From the NCBI GenBank assembly GCA_019312705.1, contig JAFDCW010000007.1, positions 1 to 20,385 of the forward strand: a DNA stretch of 20,385 bases, given 5' to 3'. Shown piece after piece: positions 1 to 7,977 of the stretch (position 1 is the stretch's first letter; each line of letters starts with the position of its first letter). A program made the position numbers and the translations under genes. Source of the stretch: Deltaproteobacteria bacterium. Its GTDB lineage: Bacteria > Myxococcota > Polyangia > Polyangiales > B10-G4. A model generated the notes under the pieces. It was not told the DNA's origin. It worked only from the letters and a program-made list of their open reading frames with translations, and searched no databases.

Positions 1-20
1 ATTCTCTGAATCCGGTTCAT
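1..20 (-). CDS. Start of a further gene, translationally coupled (partial)
   Basis: Only the first codons are inside the window: ATG at 20..18 reading M-N-R-I-Q-R before the edge. Support for a real start is contextual. The ATG overlaps the TGA stop of the large upstream gene as ATGA, and a strong Shine-Dalgarno (GGAGG) lies 7 nt upstream, inside the last codons of that gene. This suggests an envelope-related partner translated with the giant lipoprotein. The product cannot be identified from seven codons. Confidence 0.5.
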
Positions 21-3000
21 CGCCGCACCTCCGGCCAACCTTCGGCCTCGCCAGCGCTGACATCCCTACCTTCGATGACCCAGGCCACGGCTTCGGGTCC
101 GTCGGGCTCGAAGACCACCGGCATCACCTCGACCTTCTGGTCTTCTTGGCCCTCGTTCCAGACCATGATCAATTCGCCGGCGATGGGCGTCGCCCGCTGC
201 CCCGTCGCGCGATCCTCGTCCGGGACCTTTGCTCTGCGCACCTCGATGCGATAGCGCCCGTCTTCGGATTCGCGGATGTCGAAGGCCTCGAGGCCGTGCT
301 CGGGGACGATGTCGGTCGGGCGAGAGAGACCCAGCTGTGGATGTGCTGCCCACAGAGAGAGCCGCGCGTCCGGGTGGGACCAGGTCAGGGTGACCCGCAG
401 ATCGCCCGCCTCGCGAAGCACACCCGAGCGGCGCATGCGGGCGAGGAGCGCTTCTACGCGCTCTTGGTCGTCGGCGGCTTCGGCTTCGCGGCGAAGCTTG
501 GCGAAGCGCACGCTCGACCAGAGGATCGCCGCCCGGGCGGCGCCCCCGGCCATGCCTGGCTCTTCGGTCTCGGCAACGCGTTGCTCGAGGCGCAGGGCCT
601 CGTCGACGCGCCCGGCCCCTGCGGCCGCCTGGGCGAGGTAGAGCAAGACACTCGGGTCGTCGGGGCGGATCTCCGCGAGGGTCTGGTACTGACGATAGGC
701 CTCCTCGTACCAGCCGTGGGCCCGGTAGAGGTCGCCGAGGCGCCGCCGCGCCATCTCGTCGAGGGGTGCGAACTCGACGATCTCGCTGAAGACTCGGCGA
801 GCTTCGTCTTCGTCGCCGACGCGCAGGTACATCTCCCCTATCGCCGTGCGCACGCCGGGGTCCGCGAGGGGGTCCCGGCGCAGTCGATGGGCGAGGCGCT
901 TGGCCTCGGGAACCCGGTCCTGGGCCTCGAGCTCTTCGAGCAGTCGGAGCTTCAGGTCGAAGCTGAAGGGGAACTGGTGGATGAGACCGCGGATGGCGCG
1001 GATTTTCCCCGCACCGTCCCCGGCCCGCGAGATGACCTGGCGGACCAGCTCCCCGTCGACGCCGCGGGTGAGGCCGAAGGCATCACGGACCGCGCGCAGG
1101 TCTTCGGGGCTGCGCACCCGGCGAAGGATGGCGGCGCGCATGAAGCGCCGAGCGCTCGAGTCCGAGAGGTGCCGGTAGACACCGATGAGGGGCGTCACGC
1201 CGCCGGCCTGATTCAAGATCAACCGGAGCAGCGCCCGGCGGTCGCGCCACGAGGGCACTTCACAGGCGGTGCGCGCGGCGTCGTAGACCCCGACCCAGCC
1301 CGCCGCATCGGTGTGCCGGCCGAGGCGTTCGCGCCAGAGCGCTCGTCGGTCGTCGAGCATGAGCCCGGCGGCGTCGCTGCAGCGCCGGGCGCGGTGCAGG
1401 TGGATGCGGTAGGTCGTTCTCACGCGGGTCGTCACGCCGCCGCCGCCACCCTTCGAGAAGGTGAACGGGTAGTTGACGACGACGATGCCGCCTCCGTTCG
1501 GCGCCGGAAACTGCCACCTGCGGATCGCGAGGGTGAGGCACTGCTCGACGGTCGCATCACCGAGGGTCGAGTTCTTGATCGATGCGGACTGCACCCTGCC
1601 CGTGGGTGAGATGACGAAAGACGGAGTCACCACCCCAGCCAGGTCGGGCCTCTGCTGCAGCCGTTGCTCGTAGCAGAAGCGCACTTCGTTCGAGTGGCGC
1701 CGGACGATTCGTCGGATCACCTCACGAGAGAGGGAGCCACGGACTTCGGCGTTCCCGGACCGCACACGAGCCGTCGTAGATGACGGCTGGTTTTGAGCGC
1801 CGCGGCCGTAACCCGACCCGGTCCCGCCGCCGCTGCCATGACCGATGGTGCCAAGGCTCCCGAGGCCTGTTTGGCTGTCGCGCGAATCGTCTTCACGGCC
1901 GCCGACGGAGTCGCCGAGCAGGCTGTCGAGAGCGATTGTCCCATCGCCCGCTCCGCCGCCGCCCCGGCCGGTGCCGCGCATGCCCATGCCGCCGAAGCCG
2001 AACGACCCCGAAACGTCTTCTTCCATGTCGCCCAGAAGCCCAAGGTTCCCGTCCGCCGCCATCCGGTCCTGGTCGTTGGCCGCCTCTTCCCCGAAGGCCG
2101 CCTGGTCGGCGGGCGGTCCCGCACCCTCGGAGCGCTCGTGCTGAGCCGCGCCCGCTCGTCGGGCACGCCGCGGGGCGTCGACCGCGGGCTCTGCCTCGGG
2201 CATGATCGGCGCCGGGGTAGCTGCGGGCCTGCGGCGCGTCTCGGTTGTCGCCTCGGTCCGGGTCGTCGTGCCCGCGGGACCCTGGTCGGCGTACCTGTTC
2301 CCCTGGGGCTCCCCGGGGTCCCCACCCATCTGCGCTTCCTCATCGGCCTCCATCATGGGCTCGTTGACGGCAGCGGCCTCACCCTCATCGTTGCTCGAGG
2401 GCCACCCCTGCTCCGGGGCGCTGGACGGCGCCGCCTCCGACTTCGCGCCGTCGTCACACGCCGCCATCGCAAGAGGAAGCACCGCGAGCAGCGGAGCTCG
2501 GGTCAGGTGCCCCGGTACCGCGGCCCGGCGGCGAGGCAAGTCCTTCATGCCGTAGCGCCGCGTGATGCCGTCGACCATCAGGCCGCCGCGGTCGATGAGG
2601 TTCAGGGCCCCGGGGCCCATGTTGCGCAGCTCCCGAGCGCTCGGCACGTAGTAGCTGGTGAAGGGCGTGATCAAGCCGTAGCGAGTGCCGAGTTCGGCGA
2701 TCTCTTCGCGCGTCGCTCCTTCGAGGAGCTGCTGGCGGAGACGCTCCCCGGCCCAGCGCAGGCGAAGATCCGTCGCGTCCTGGCTGTCCTTGGTAGAGAC
2801 CGCCACGGTCACCTCGAAGGGCTCACCGCGGATGAGACCGCGGACCGTGACCTCGGACGGAGGGTCGCCACGGACGCGGCCCGCGATGGGCAGGACCTCG
2901 CCCCGAACCACGTCGACGGGGCGCCGCGGGAAGGCGTTGTCGATGCCGGCCCCGAGGTCGACTTCGACTCGCTGGGCGAGGGGCCTCGTCGCGTGGGCAA

Positions 3001-4951
3001 GCAGTTCGAGGGCCGCGTCCGCGGCGCCCGTCCGCTCTTCGACACGCACCGCGAGACCGCCCCCGCGGGTCAGGGTCTCGAGCAGGTCGAGGTTCGCCGA
3101 CGCGCCGACACCGACTGCGTAGAAGCGCAAGGGATGGTTCAGGCGCGCGAAGCGGGTGAGCAGCCCCTCGGCGCCGAGCTCGCCCACCGTCGGCGCTCCA
3201 TCGCCAACATAGATGACAGCCCCATTTCGAGTCGGGTCGAGGAGCTCGGCGGCCTGAACGACCGCAGCTCCGATGTCTGTCGCTCCGCCGGCGCTGACCC
3301 GGCTGAGCCCCTCGAGCAATGCATCGAGGCGTTCCGGCGTCGCCGCCCCGAGGCTCGGCGCGTCGGTGCCATCGACGCTGCGAATGGCGAGGTCGCTGGT
3401 GACGATTGCGATCCGGTCTTCGGCGCCGAGGTGAGCCGCGAGGGACTCGACGACGCTCTGCCCGAGCTCGAGATGGGTGCGGTCCGTCGCCGCCGAAACG
3501 TCGGCGACGACGACCAAGTCCAGGGAATCCCCAGGGCCAGACGCGTCTTCGGCGCCCGGCGCGACCCTGGCGAGGCGGGACCCGAAGATGCCCTCCGGGA
3601 GGACCAAGGGCAGGTACCAGTAGTCCCGCTCGTCGGCTTCGTTGGTGATGATTCGGGAACCGGGGTCCCGCGCCGGGGGAGCGTGGGCCGCCCGGCGGGC
3701 CGTCTGGGCCGGGGTGGCGTCGCCATCTCCGGCGCCATCGACGAGCTCGAGCCAGAAGTCCGCTCGGGGCCGAACGTCACTCTGGCGCAGTTCGACCGCC
3801 GTTCCTTCCACCGAAGCACCGAGGCCCGCCCGGAGGGTTGTCGCCCCGGCCTCGCCGAGGTCGGCGGTGATGAAGAGCTCTTGCACGTGAGGAGCCCGAG
3901 CGCCTCCGCCCATCGGGTAGGTATAAATCCGCGGTGCCCCCGCCCGGGGCCGCGCCAACCACTCGGCGTAGCGGATCACGATGCGTCGGGATTCACCCGC
4001 GGCGATGGGATAGATGCGCGCGCGATAGGCGCCCGGGGCGTCCCACTCGAGCAGCGCTGGATCGTCGGTCGACCCGCGGTAGACCTGAGCCTCGTAGGCC
4101 TGTCGTGCCTGAGCCTTCTCGCGCACGTAGCCATCGACGAGGCGCCCCTCGCGGTCCACGGCAAAGCGCTGGAGCACGGCGGACTGGGGCACCCGCACCC
4201 GGTAGAGGCCCTCGACGGTCTCGGAGGCCGGATTGAAGAACTCTTGTTCGACCTCGGTGATCGCGAGGTCGCCCTCGACGCGCACGCGCACGTCGAGGCG
4301 ACGGATGGCGAGGGGCCACCGCGCGCGGCCGATCTCGTCGGGCACCCGAGCTTCGAGCATGCCGACCCCCCGAGGCGCTTCGTCGTCGCTCGGCCCGGGG
4401 CGCGCGAGGCCACCGGTCCAGTCTTCCCAGAGGGTCGCCGTTTCGATCACCGGCGCTGTGGCCGTGAGGATCAAGCGCTCTCCGGCTCGGGCCGAACCGC
4501 GGGTCTCACCGGACTGGAATCCGACTTCGCCCCGGACGACGTAGACCTCGACGCGGGCCCCCGAAAGGGAAACGCTCGCCGCGGCATCGCTGAGGCGCAG
4601 TTGGCCGCTCTCGGTCGAGAGTTCGACGATATCCCCGGTGAGAACGTCGGCGAATACGAGCCCCTGAGCGAGAGAGACCAACCCGTCGACATCGACGGTA
4701 GTGCGAGTCTCGGGGCCGAGGAGGATCTCCGTGCCCACGTCGAGGTGCACCCGCGCGAGGGCATCCGCACCCGTCGCGATGGGCTGACCAACCGCCGCCC
4801 GGGCGACCCGCGGGGCCGAGGCCTCGCCGAGGCGCACGTCGCCGCGGACGGGCCAGACCGTCGCGACCGTCGTATCGAGGCTCGCGACCGTATCGTCCCC
4901 GCAGCCCGCAAGCAGCAAGGTGCCCATGACTACCGCAAACTTAAAATCCAC
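17..4951 (-). CDS. Giant envelope lipoprotein: FecR-like, VIT, VWA, AgmX/PglI C-terminal and TPR regions
   Basis: Predicted 1644-residue exported lipoprotein. I chose GTG at 4951 because AAGGGG lies 8 nt upstream and the protein then opens with a compact lipoprotein signal (LLLAGC, Cys17). An ATG at 5098 is in frame but adds 49 residues with no signal character. Order from the GTG: FecR-like beta region about 30-180, VIT about 200-335, VWA about 476-650, an internal hydrophobic segment ending in a second lipobox (Cys832), a Gly/Glu-rich linker 840-1070, an AgmX/PglI C-terminal (TonB-C-like) domain about 1070-1167, helical TPR-like repeats about 1300-1510, and a C-terminal beta domain about 1514-1631 resembling DUF2135. 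The VWA metal site reads D-V-S-A-A, so the third MIDAS residue is Ala; Thr558 and Asp584 are present. VIT-VWA proteins usually act as surface scaffolds; the role here is inferred. It lies downstream of sixA and is coupled to the next gene by ATGA. Confidence 0.85.
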   Translation of the reverse strand: MDFKFAVVMGTLLLAGCGDDTVASLDTTVATVWPVRGDVRLGEASAPRVARAAVGQPIATGADALARVHLDVGTEILLGPETRTTVDVDGLVSLAQGLVFADVLTGDIVELSTESGQLRLSDAAASVSLSGARVEVYVVRGEVGFQSGETRGSARAGERLILTATAPVIETATLWEDWTGGLARPGPSDDEAPRGVGMLEARVPDEIGRARWPLAIRRLDVRVRVEGDLAITEVEQEFFNPASETVEGLYRVRVPQSAVLQRFAVDREGRLVDGYVREKAQARQAYEAQVYRGSTDDPALLEWDAPGAYRARIYPIAAGESRRIVIRYAEWLARPRAGAPRIYTYPMGGGARAPHVQELFITADLGEAGATTLRAGLGASVEGTAVELRQSDVRPRADFWLELVDGAGDGDATPAQTARRAAHAPPARDPGSRIITNEADERDYWYLPLVLPEGIFGSRLARVAPGAEDASGPGDSLDLVVVADVSAATDRTHLELGQSVVESLAAHLGAEDRIAIVTSDLAIRSVDGTDAPSLGAATPERLDALLEGLSRVSAGGATDIGAAVVQAAELLDPTRNGAVIYVGDGAPTVGELGAEGLLTRFARLNHPLRFYAVGVGASANLDLLETLTRGGGLAVRVEERTGAADAALELLAHATRPLAQRVEVDLGAGIDNAFPRRPVDVVRGEVLPIAGRVRGDPPSEVTVRGLIRGEPFEVTVAVSTKDSQDATDLRLRWAGERLRQQLLEGATREEIAELGTRYGLITPFTSYYVPSARELRNMGPGALNLIDRGGLMVDGITRRYGMKDLPRRRAAVPGHLTRAPLLAVLPLAMAACDDGAKSEAAPSSAPEQGWPSSNDEGEAAAVNEPMMEADEEAQMGGDPGEPQGNRYADQGPAGTTTRTEATTETRRRPAATPAPIMPEAEPAVDAPRRARRAGAAQHERSEGAGPPADQAAFGEEAANDQDRMAADGNLGLLGDMEEDVSGSFGFGGMGMRGTGRGGGGAGDGTIALDSLLGDSVGGREDDSRDSQTGLGSLGTIGHGSGGGTGSGYGRGAQNQPSSTTARVRSGNAEVRGSLSREVIRRIVRRHSNEVRFCYEQRLQQRPDLAGVVTPSFVISPTGRVQSASIKNSTLGDATVEQCLTLAIRRWQFPAPNGGGIVVVNYPFTFSKGGGGGVTTRVRTTYRIHLHRARRCSDAAGLMLDDRRALWRERLGRHTDAAGWVGVYDAARTACEVPSWRDRRALLRLILNQAGGVTPLIGVYRHLSDSSARRFMRAAILRRVRSPEDLRAVRDAFGLTRGVDGELVRQVISRAGDGAGKIRAIRGLIHQFPFSFDLKLRLLEELEAQDRVPEAKRLAHRLRRDPLADPGVRTAIGEMYLRVGDEDEARRVFSEIVEFAPLDEMARRRLGDLYRAHGWYEEAYRQYQTLAEIRPDDPSVLLYLAQAAAGAGRVDEALRLEQRVAETEEPGMAGGAARAAILWSSVRFAKLRREAEAADDQERVEALLARMRRSGVLREAGDLRVTLTWSHPDARLSLWAAHPQLGLSRPTDIVPEHGLEAFDIRESEDGRYRIEVRRAKVPDEDRATGQRATPIAGELIMVWNEGQEDQKVEVMPVVFEPDGPEAVAWVIEGRDVSAGEAEGWPEVRR

Positions 4952-5059
4952 AGTCCGTCCCCTTTTGCTCGTTCTCGGCCCGACCGTCTCATCCAGGAGC
5001 GTTCCCGCGCAAATCCGGGCCCCTGACAGACGCCCGTTGTACGCCGAAGTTCTCCAAAC

Positions 5060-5082
5060 CTGGGTCGACCTCGTAGACCCAG
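5060..5082 (-). terminator. Short hairpin between sixA and the giant lipoprotein gene
   Basis: CTGGGTC at 5060-5066 pairs with GACCCAG at 5076-5082 around a 9-nt loop. On the minus strand only a weak GTTT follows the stem, so this is at best a weak or attenuating terminator after sixA. It may also be chance in GC-rich DNA. Confidence 0.25.
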
Positions 5083-5101
5083 CCATTTCGTCCCCCATTG
5101 G

Positions 5102-5121
5102 GAGCTTTCTCGAGCTTTCTC
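5102..5121. repeat. Tandem 10-bp direct repeat
   Basis: GAGCTTTCTC occurs twice head to tail in the non-coding gap between sixA and the giant lipoprotein gene. It could be a regulator binding site or a simple duplication; nothing else supports a role. Confidence 0.4.
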
Positions 5122-5132
5122 AACAGAACGAC

Positions 5133-5633
5133 TCAGCGCGGAATGCCGTCGACCTGGTCGATTCGCCTCGGGATCGAAGGGTCCACCGCCCAGTCGAACC
5201 TGCCCGCGGACCCTTGGCCCCGGGTCGCGACGCACACCGCACCGGTGCGAAAGCCCGGATAATTCGCAACGCCGGTCAGGTGGGCGGCCATCGAGCGGGC
5301 GAGGGGCTCGTGGCCGACGAGGGCGACCGTCGCGTCTGGGTCTTCGACCTCGTCGAGGGCCGCGAGGGCCTGCGCCGTCGTGCCCCCGGCGAGGGCCGCC
5401 CACACGTGCAAGGGCCCATCGAAACCCACCGGCCCGGTGAGGATTTCCGCCGTCTGCACCGCCCGGACGAGAGGACTCACAAACACCCGGTCGAAGCGCA
5501 CGCCCTCTCCGTCGAGAAAGTTGGCGACCGTACGAACCGTCCGCCGGCCACGCTCGGTCAGCCAGCGATGACCATCGGTATCGACCCCGTACGGATCGAT
5601 CGCCTCGCCGTGGCGAACGATGAGAACTCGCAT
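5133..5633 (-). CDS. sixA: SixA-type phosphohistidine phosphatase
   Basis: A 166-residue histidine-phosphatase superfamily protein, close to E. coli SixA (161). The catalytic RHG motif sits at the very N-terminus (MRVLIVRHGEA) and the second catalytic His is in VGHEPLA. The family region LTERGRRTVRTVANFL and the SPLVRAVQTAEIL segment are intact. SixA enzymes remove phosphate from phosphohistidine, for example on HPt domains or NPr, in the cytoplasm. I chose ATG at 5633 because it places RHG near residue 8, as in the family; an ATG 33 nt upstream adds residues without a visible ribosome site. It lies 71 nt after the Ser/Thr kinase gene on the same strand, so the two may be co-transcribed. No histidine kinase or phosphorelay protein is adjacent. 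Confidence 0.85.
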   Translation of the reverse strand: MRVLIVRHGEAIDPYGVDTDGHRWLTERGRRTVRTVANFLDGEGVRFDRVFVSPLVRAVQTAEILTGPVGFDGPLHVWAALAGGTTAQALAALDEVEDPDATVALVGHEPLARSMAAHLTGVANYPGFRTGAVCVATRGQGSAGRFDWAVDPSIPRRIDQVDGIPR

Positions 5634-5704
5634 CCATCGGTTGTACCAGATGCGAGGCCCCGGCATCGAGGGCTCAAGTCAATTCGGGAGCCGGCCGCGC
5701 GAAC

Positions 5705-6721
5705 TCAAGCGGCGACGACTTCGCCGGGCAGGGTCTCGGCCCATTCGGGAGCAGCCTTGCCTGTGCGCAGGCGGCGGGCGATGCCTCCCTCGACGGTCCG
5801 CTGGTCCCCGGCGTGTACCCGAAGCGCGCGACGCAGGGCGCGGGTGCTGCGGAAACGGCCTTCGGGTTCCCGGGAGAGGGCGCGGGCGACGAGCTCGTCC
5901 ATCTCCCGAGTCACGTTGTATGCAGCGAGGCAGACCCGCGGCGCGTCTTCGCGGATGATGCGCTTGAGCAGCGCGGTAACGTTCGACGCGCTGTAAGGAA
6001 CCTTACCAGCAAGGCATTCGAAGAGGACCACGCCGAGGCCGAAGACATCGGCTCGGGCATCGACGTCGGGGTTCCCCGAGGCCTGCTCCGGCGAACAATA
6101 GGTCGGGGTCCCATAGACCCGGCCACGCTCCGCTTCCCGAGACGCGTGGGGCATCGTTTCGGCCGCACAGACCCCGAAGTCGATGAGGCCGACGGTGAGG
6201 TCACCGGTCGGGCTGCGGTCGAGGAGAATGTGCTCGGGCTTGATGTCTCGATGCACGTATCCGCGGGCGTGGCTCGCATCGAGGATGCTCGTGACGCGCA
6301 TGGCGATCACCGCCGTGTCCGCTGCGGACAGGGTGCCCTCGCGGAGGAGGAGTCGAGCGAGGCTCTCGCCATGAAGGCGCTCCATAACCAAATAGGGGGA
6401 GCCGTCCTCGAGCTGTCCGTTGTCCAGTACGGCGACGATACCCGGGTGGGACACCCTCCGCGCTACCTCGGCCTCGCGCATCAGGCGGGCGACGAGGTCT
6501 GCATTGTAGGCGTATACGGGGCGCATGACCTTGACGACCACGCTCTCTCCGTCATCGATCCGGGTCGCCTCGAAGACTACGCCGGTCCCGCCCACACCGA
6601 TCGTTCCGCCGAGCTGGTAGCGGCCATCGAGGACCGTCCCTCTGAGCTCGGATCGTTCGCGTGCACCCATCCCACCGAACATCAGGGAGCCGGGCTGAGG
6701 GGTCAAAAAAACGGATCGCAT
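5705..6721 (-). CDS. Hanks-type Ser/Thr protein kinase with altered catalytic loop
   Basis: A 338-residue soluble kinase made almost entirely of the catalytic domain (about 33-300), with no transmembrane or sensor domain. Visible motifs: Gly-rich loop GVGGTGVV (42-49), VVVK with Lys64, HRDIKPEH (157-164), DFG (181-183), activation-segment end GTPTYCSPEQ (204-213) and ARADVFGLG. The catalytic-loop residue normally Asn, a magnesium ligand, is His164. The Lys, Asp159 and DFG Asp are kept, so activity is possible but may be reduced or changed. The start is uncertain: ATG 6721 lies just after the methyltransferase gene but has a poor ribosome site, and ATG at 6682 or 6670 would remove a seven-T run from the coding sequence. 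Neighbours are a DNA methyltransferase upstream and sixA downstream. Confidence 0.88.
   Translation of the reverse strand: MRSVFLTPQPGSLMFGGMGARERSELRGTVLDGRYQLGGTIGVGGTGVVFEATRIDDGESVVVKVMRPVYAYNADLVARLMREAEVARRVSHPGIVAVLDNGQLEDGSPYLVMERLHGESLARLLLREGTLSAADTAVIAMRVTSILDASHARGYVHRDIKPEHILLDRSPTGDLTVGLIDFGVCAAETMPHASREAERGRVYGTPTYCSPEQASGNPDVDARADVFGLGVVLFECLAGKVPYSASNVTALLKRIIREDAPRVCLAAYNVTREMDELVARALSREPEGRFRSTRALRRALRVHAGDQRTVEGGIARRLRTGKAAPEWAETLPGEVVAA
6705..6711 (-). repeat. Homopolymer run (T7 on the minus strand)
   Basis: Seven consecutive T on the coding strand lie at the extreme 5' end of the kinase gene, codons 6-8 if ATG 6721 is used and in the leader otherwise. Such runs are rare in this GC-rich window and can slip during replication or transcription. 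Confidence 0.6.
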
Positions 6722-6750
6722 CTCTCCCGCCCGGGGGGCCGGCGGCGGGC

Positions 6751-7977
6751 TCAGCCCAGCAGCAAGAGGTGCTCCCGGCGGGGGTCTCCGCCCCGAAAAT
6801 CCGGCCTCTCCTGGGATGCCGACGCGATGACACGCAGCTTCGCCCGAGGGGCGAGGCGGTTGACCTGCTCGTCAGCGGGCACGCGGCGGTTTCCGACCTC
6901 TCCGTCGCCCATGAGCATGATAATCGGCACGCGTTCATGCGTGCGCACGGCGGCCATGGACCCGAGCAGGTCGGCGACCTCGCGATCCCAGGTCCGGAGG
7001 CCGTCCGCTCCCTTCAGGCGCCGGCGCGCGCCGACCTCGTTGCGCTCGAAGTGCCGGGGGTCGATCTTCAGCCACGCATAACGACGCGCGTGGTGATCGA
7101 CATAGTCGTAGGTGCCGCCGTAGGGAGGCGAGGTGATGATCAGGTCGGCCCGGACACGAGGTGGCAGGACCCGCGGCAGCCGTCGAGCGTCGCCCTCGTA
7201 GAAGAGCGGCCGGTGAGCTCGCTCCGGGGCGAACTCTGAGAGCACTTCCCACCGTTCCACGACCTCGAGGGCCTTGCGCAGGAAAAACTCGGTGGGCAGG
7301 CCTTTGCGGATGCCCCGGGACGATTGGCTCGACGGGTCCTGGGCGGCGTCCTGAGATGCGTCGTGTTTGCTGGTGTCCGAACGCTGGCTCGAGACCTTCA
7401 CCACGATAGACGAGAAAACCATTTCGAAGGCGCGGCGGTCCTGGTCGTCGTCGATGGCGCGGATCTCTTCGAGCAGCCCCGCGAGCTCTTTGAGGGTGTG
7501 CCCCGACCAGTACTGGATTTCGTCCCGGGGGATCGGCGCCCGGGCGTCGACCCGGGACCGCACACGAGTCTCGGAGCGCTCGGCGATCTCGTTCGCGATA
7601 TTGACGAAGCGGTCTCGACCGCCCTCCCGGCGCAGCTCGGTCTTGACCGCTGCGATCCTGAGGGCGAGGGGGTTCAGGTCGACGCCGACGGGGCGATTGC
7701 CGGCGATCATCGCCTCGATGGCCACCGTGCCGCTGCCAACGAAGGGGTCGAGAATCGTCTCGTCGGTGGACGAGAAGTTCGCAACCAGGCTTCGAGCTAT
7801 CCCTGGATGCATGCGCGCCGGGTAGCTATGAAAGCCGTGGGTGAGCTCGCCGTGGTCGACTTCGGTGACGTTGTCGAGGGCCTCGGCGAGCAGGGCCGCG
7901 GCGTCCGCATCTCCGGCGGTCGTCACCGCTCCGCCGACGTGGTTTAGCGGGGTGCGGCGTTTGTCGTCATGTCTCAT
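6751..7977 (-). CDS. Orphan DNA methyltransferase (amino-methyltransferase class, SPPY)
   Basis: A 408-residue SAM-dependent methyltransferase. The SAM-binding motif DPFVGSGT is at 77-84, followed by GVDLNPLA. The catalytic motif SPPY is at 283-286 in the context TSPPYGGTYDYVDHH. The N-terminal HGFHSYPARMHP element (48-58) and the C-terminal RREHLLLL are typical of exocyclic-amino DNA methyltransferases in which motif I precedes motif IV. SPPY is commoner in N4-cytosine enzymes, but N6-adenine or an RNA target cannot be excluded. A Ser/Asp/Gln-rich insert spans about 198-222. No restriction endonuclease or specificity subunit is adjacent, so it looks solitary. ATG 7977 overlaps the upstream stop as ATGA, indicating translational coupling to the TrmN6-like gene. 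Confidence 0.83.
   Translation of the reverse strand: MRHDDKRRTPLNHVGGAVTTAGDADAAALLAEALDNVTEVDHGELTHGFHSYPARMHPGIARSLVANFSSTDETILDPFVGSGTVAIEAMIAGNRPVGVDLNPLALRIAAVKTELRREGGRDRFVNIANEIAERSETRVRSRVDARAPIPRDEIQYWSGHTLKELAGLLEEIRAIDDDQDRRAFEMVFSSIVVKVSSQRSDTSKHDASQDAAQDPSSQSSRGIRKGLPTEFFLRKALEVVERWEVLSEFAPERAHRPLFYEGDARRLPRVLPPRVRADLIITSPPYGGTYDYVDHHARRYAWLKIDPRHFERNEVGARRRLKGADGLRTWDREVADLLGSMAAVRTHERVPIIMLMGDGEVGNRRVPADEQVNRLAPRAKLRVIASASQERPDFRGGDPRREHLLLLG

Noticed and set aside
146..1609. A 487-codon plus-strand frame opposite the TPR part of the giant gene
   Set aside because: Same artefact: no recognisable motif, no ribosome site, and fully covered by the convincing minus-strand gene.
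1793..5026. A 1077-codon open frame antisense to the giant lipoprotein gene
   Set aside because: Its translation has no domains and is Arg/Gly/Ala-rich. It mirrors the codon bias of the opposite strand, as expected from GC-rich third positions. The minus-strand protein has clear VIT, VWA and AgmX/PglI regions.
4952..5098. ATG at 5098 as the start of the giant lipoprotein
   Set aside because: The extra 49 residues lack signal-peptide character. The GTG at 4951 has a good ribosome site and gives a normal lipoprotein signal.
6712..6753. Intrinsic terminator between the methyltransferase and kinase genes
   Set aside because: A CCCGCC/GGCGGG stem exists, but the T-run starts about 12 nt beyond it, too far for a standard terminator.
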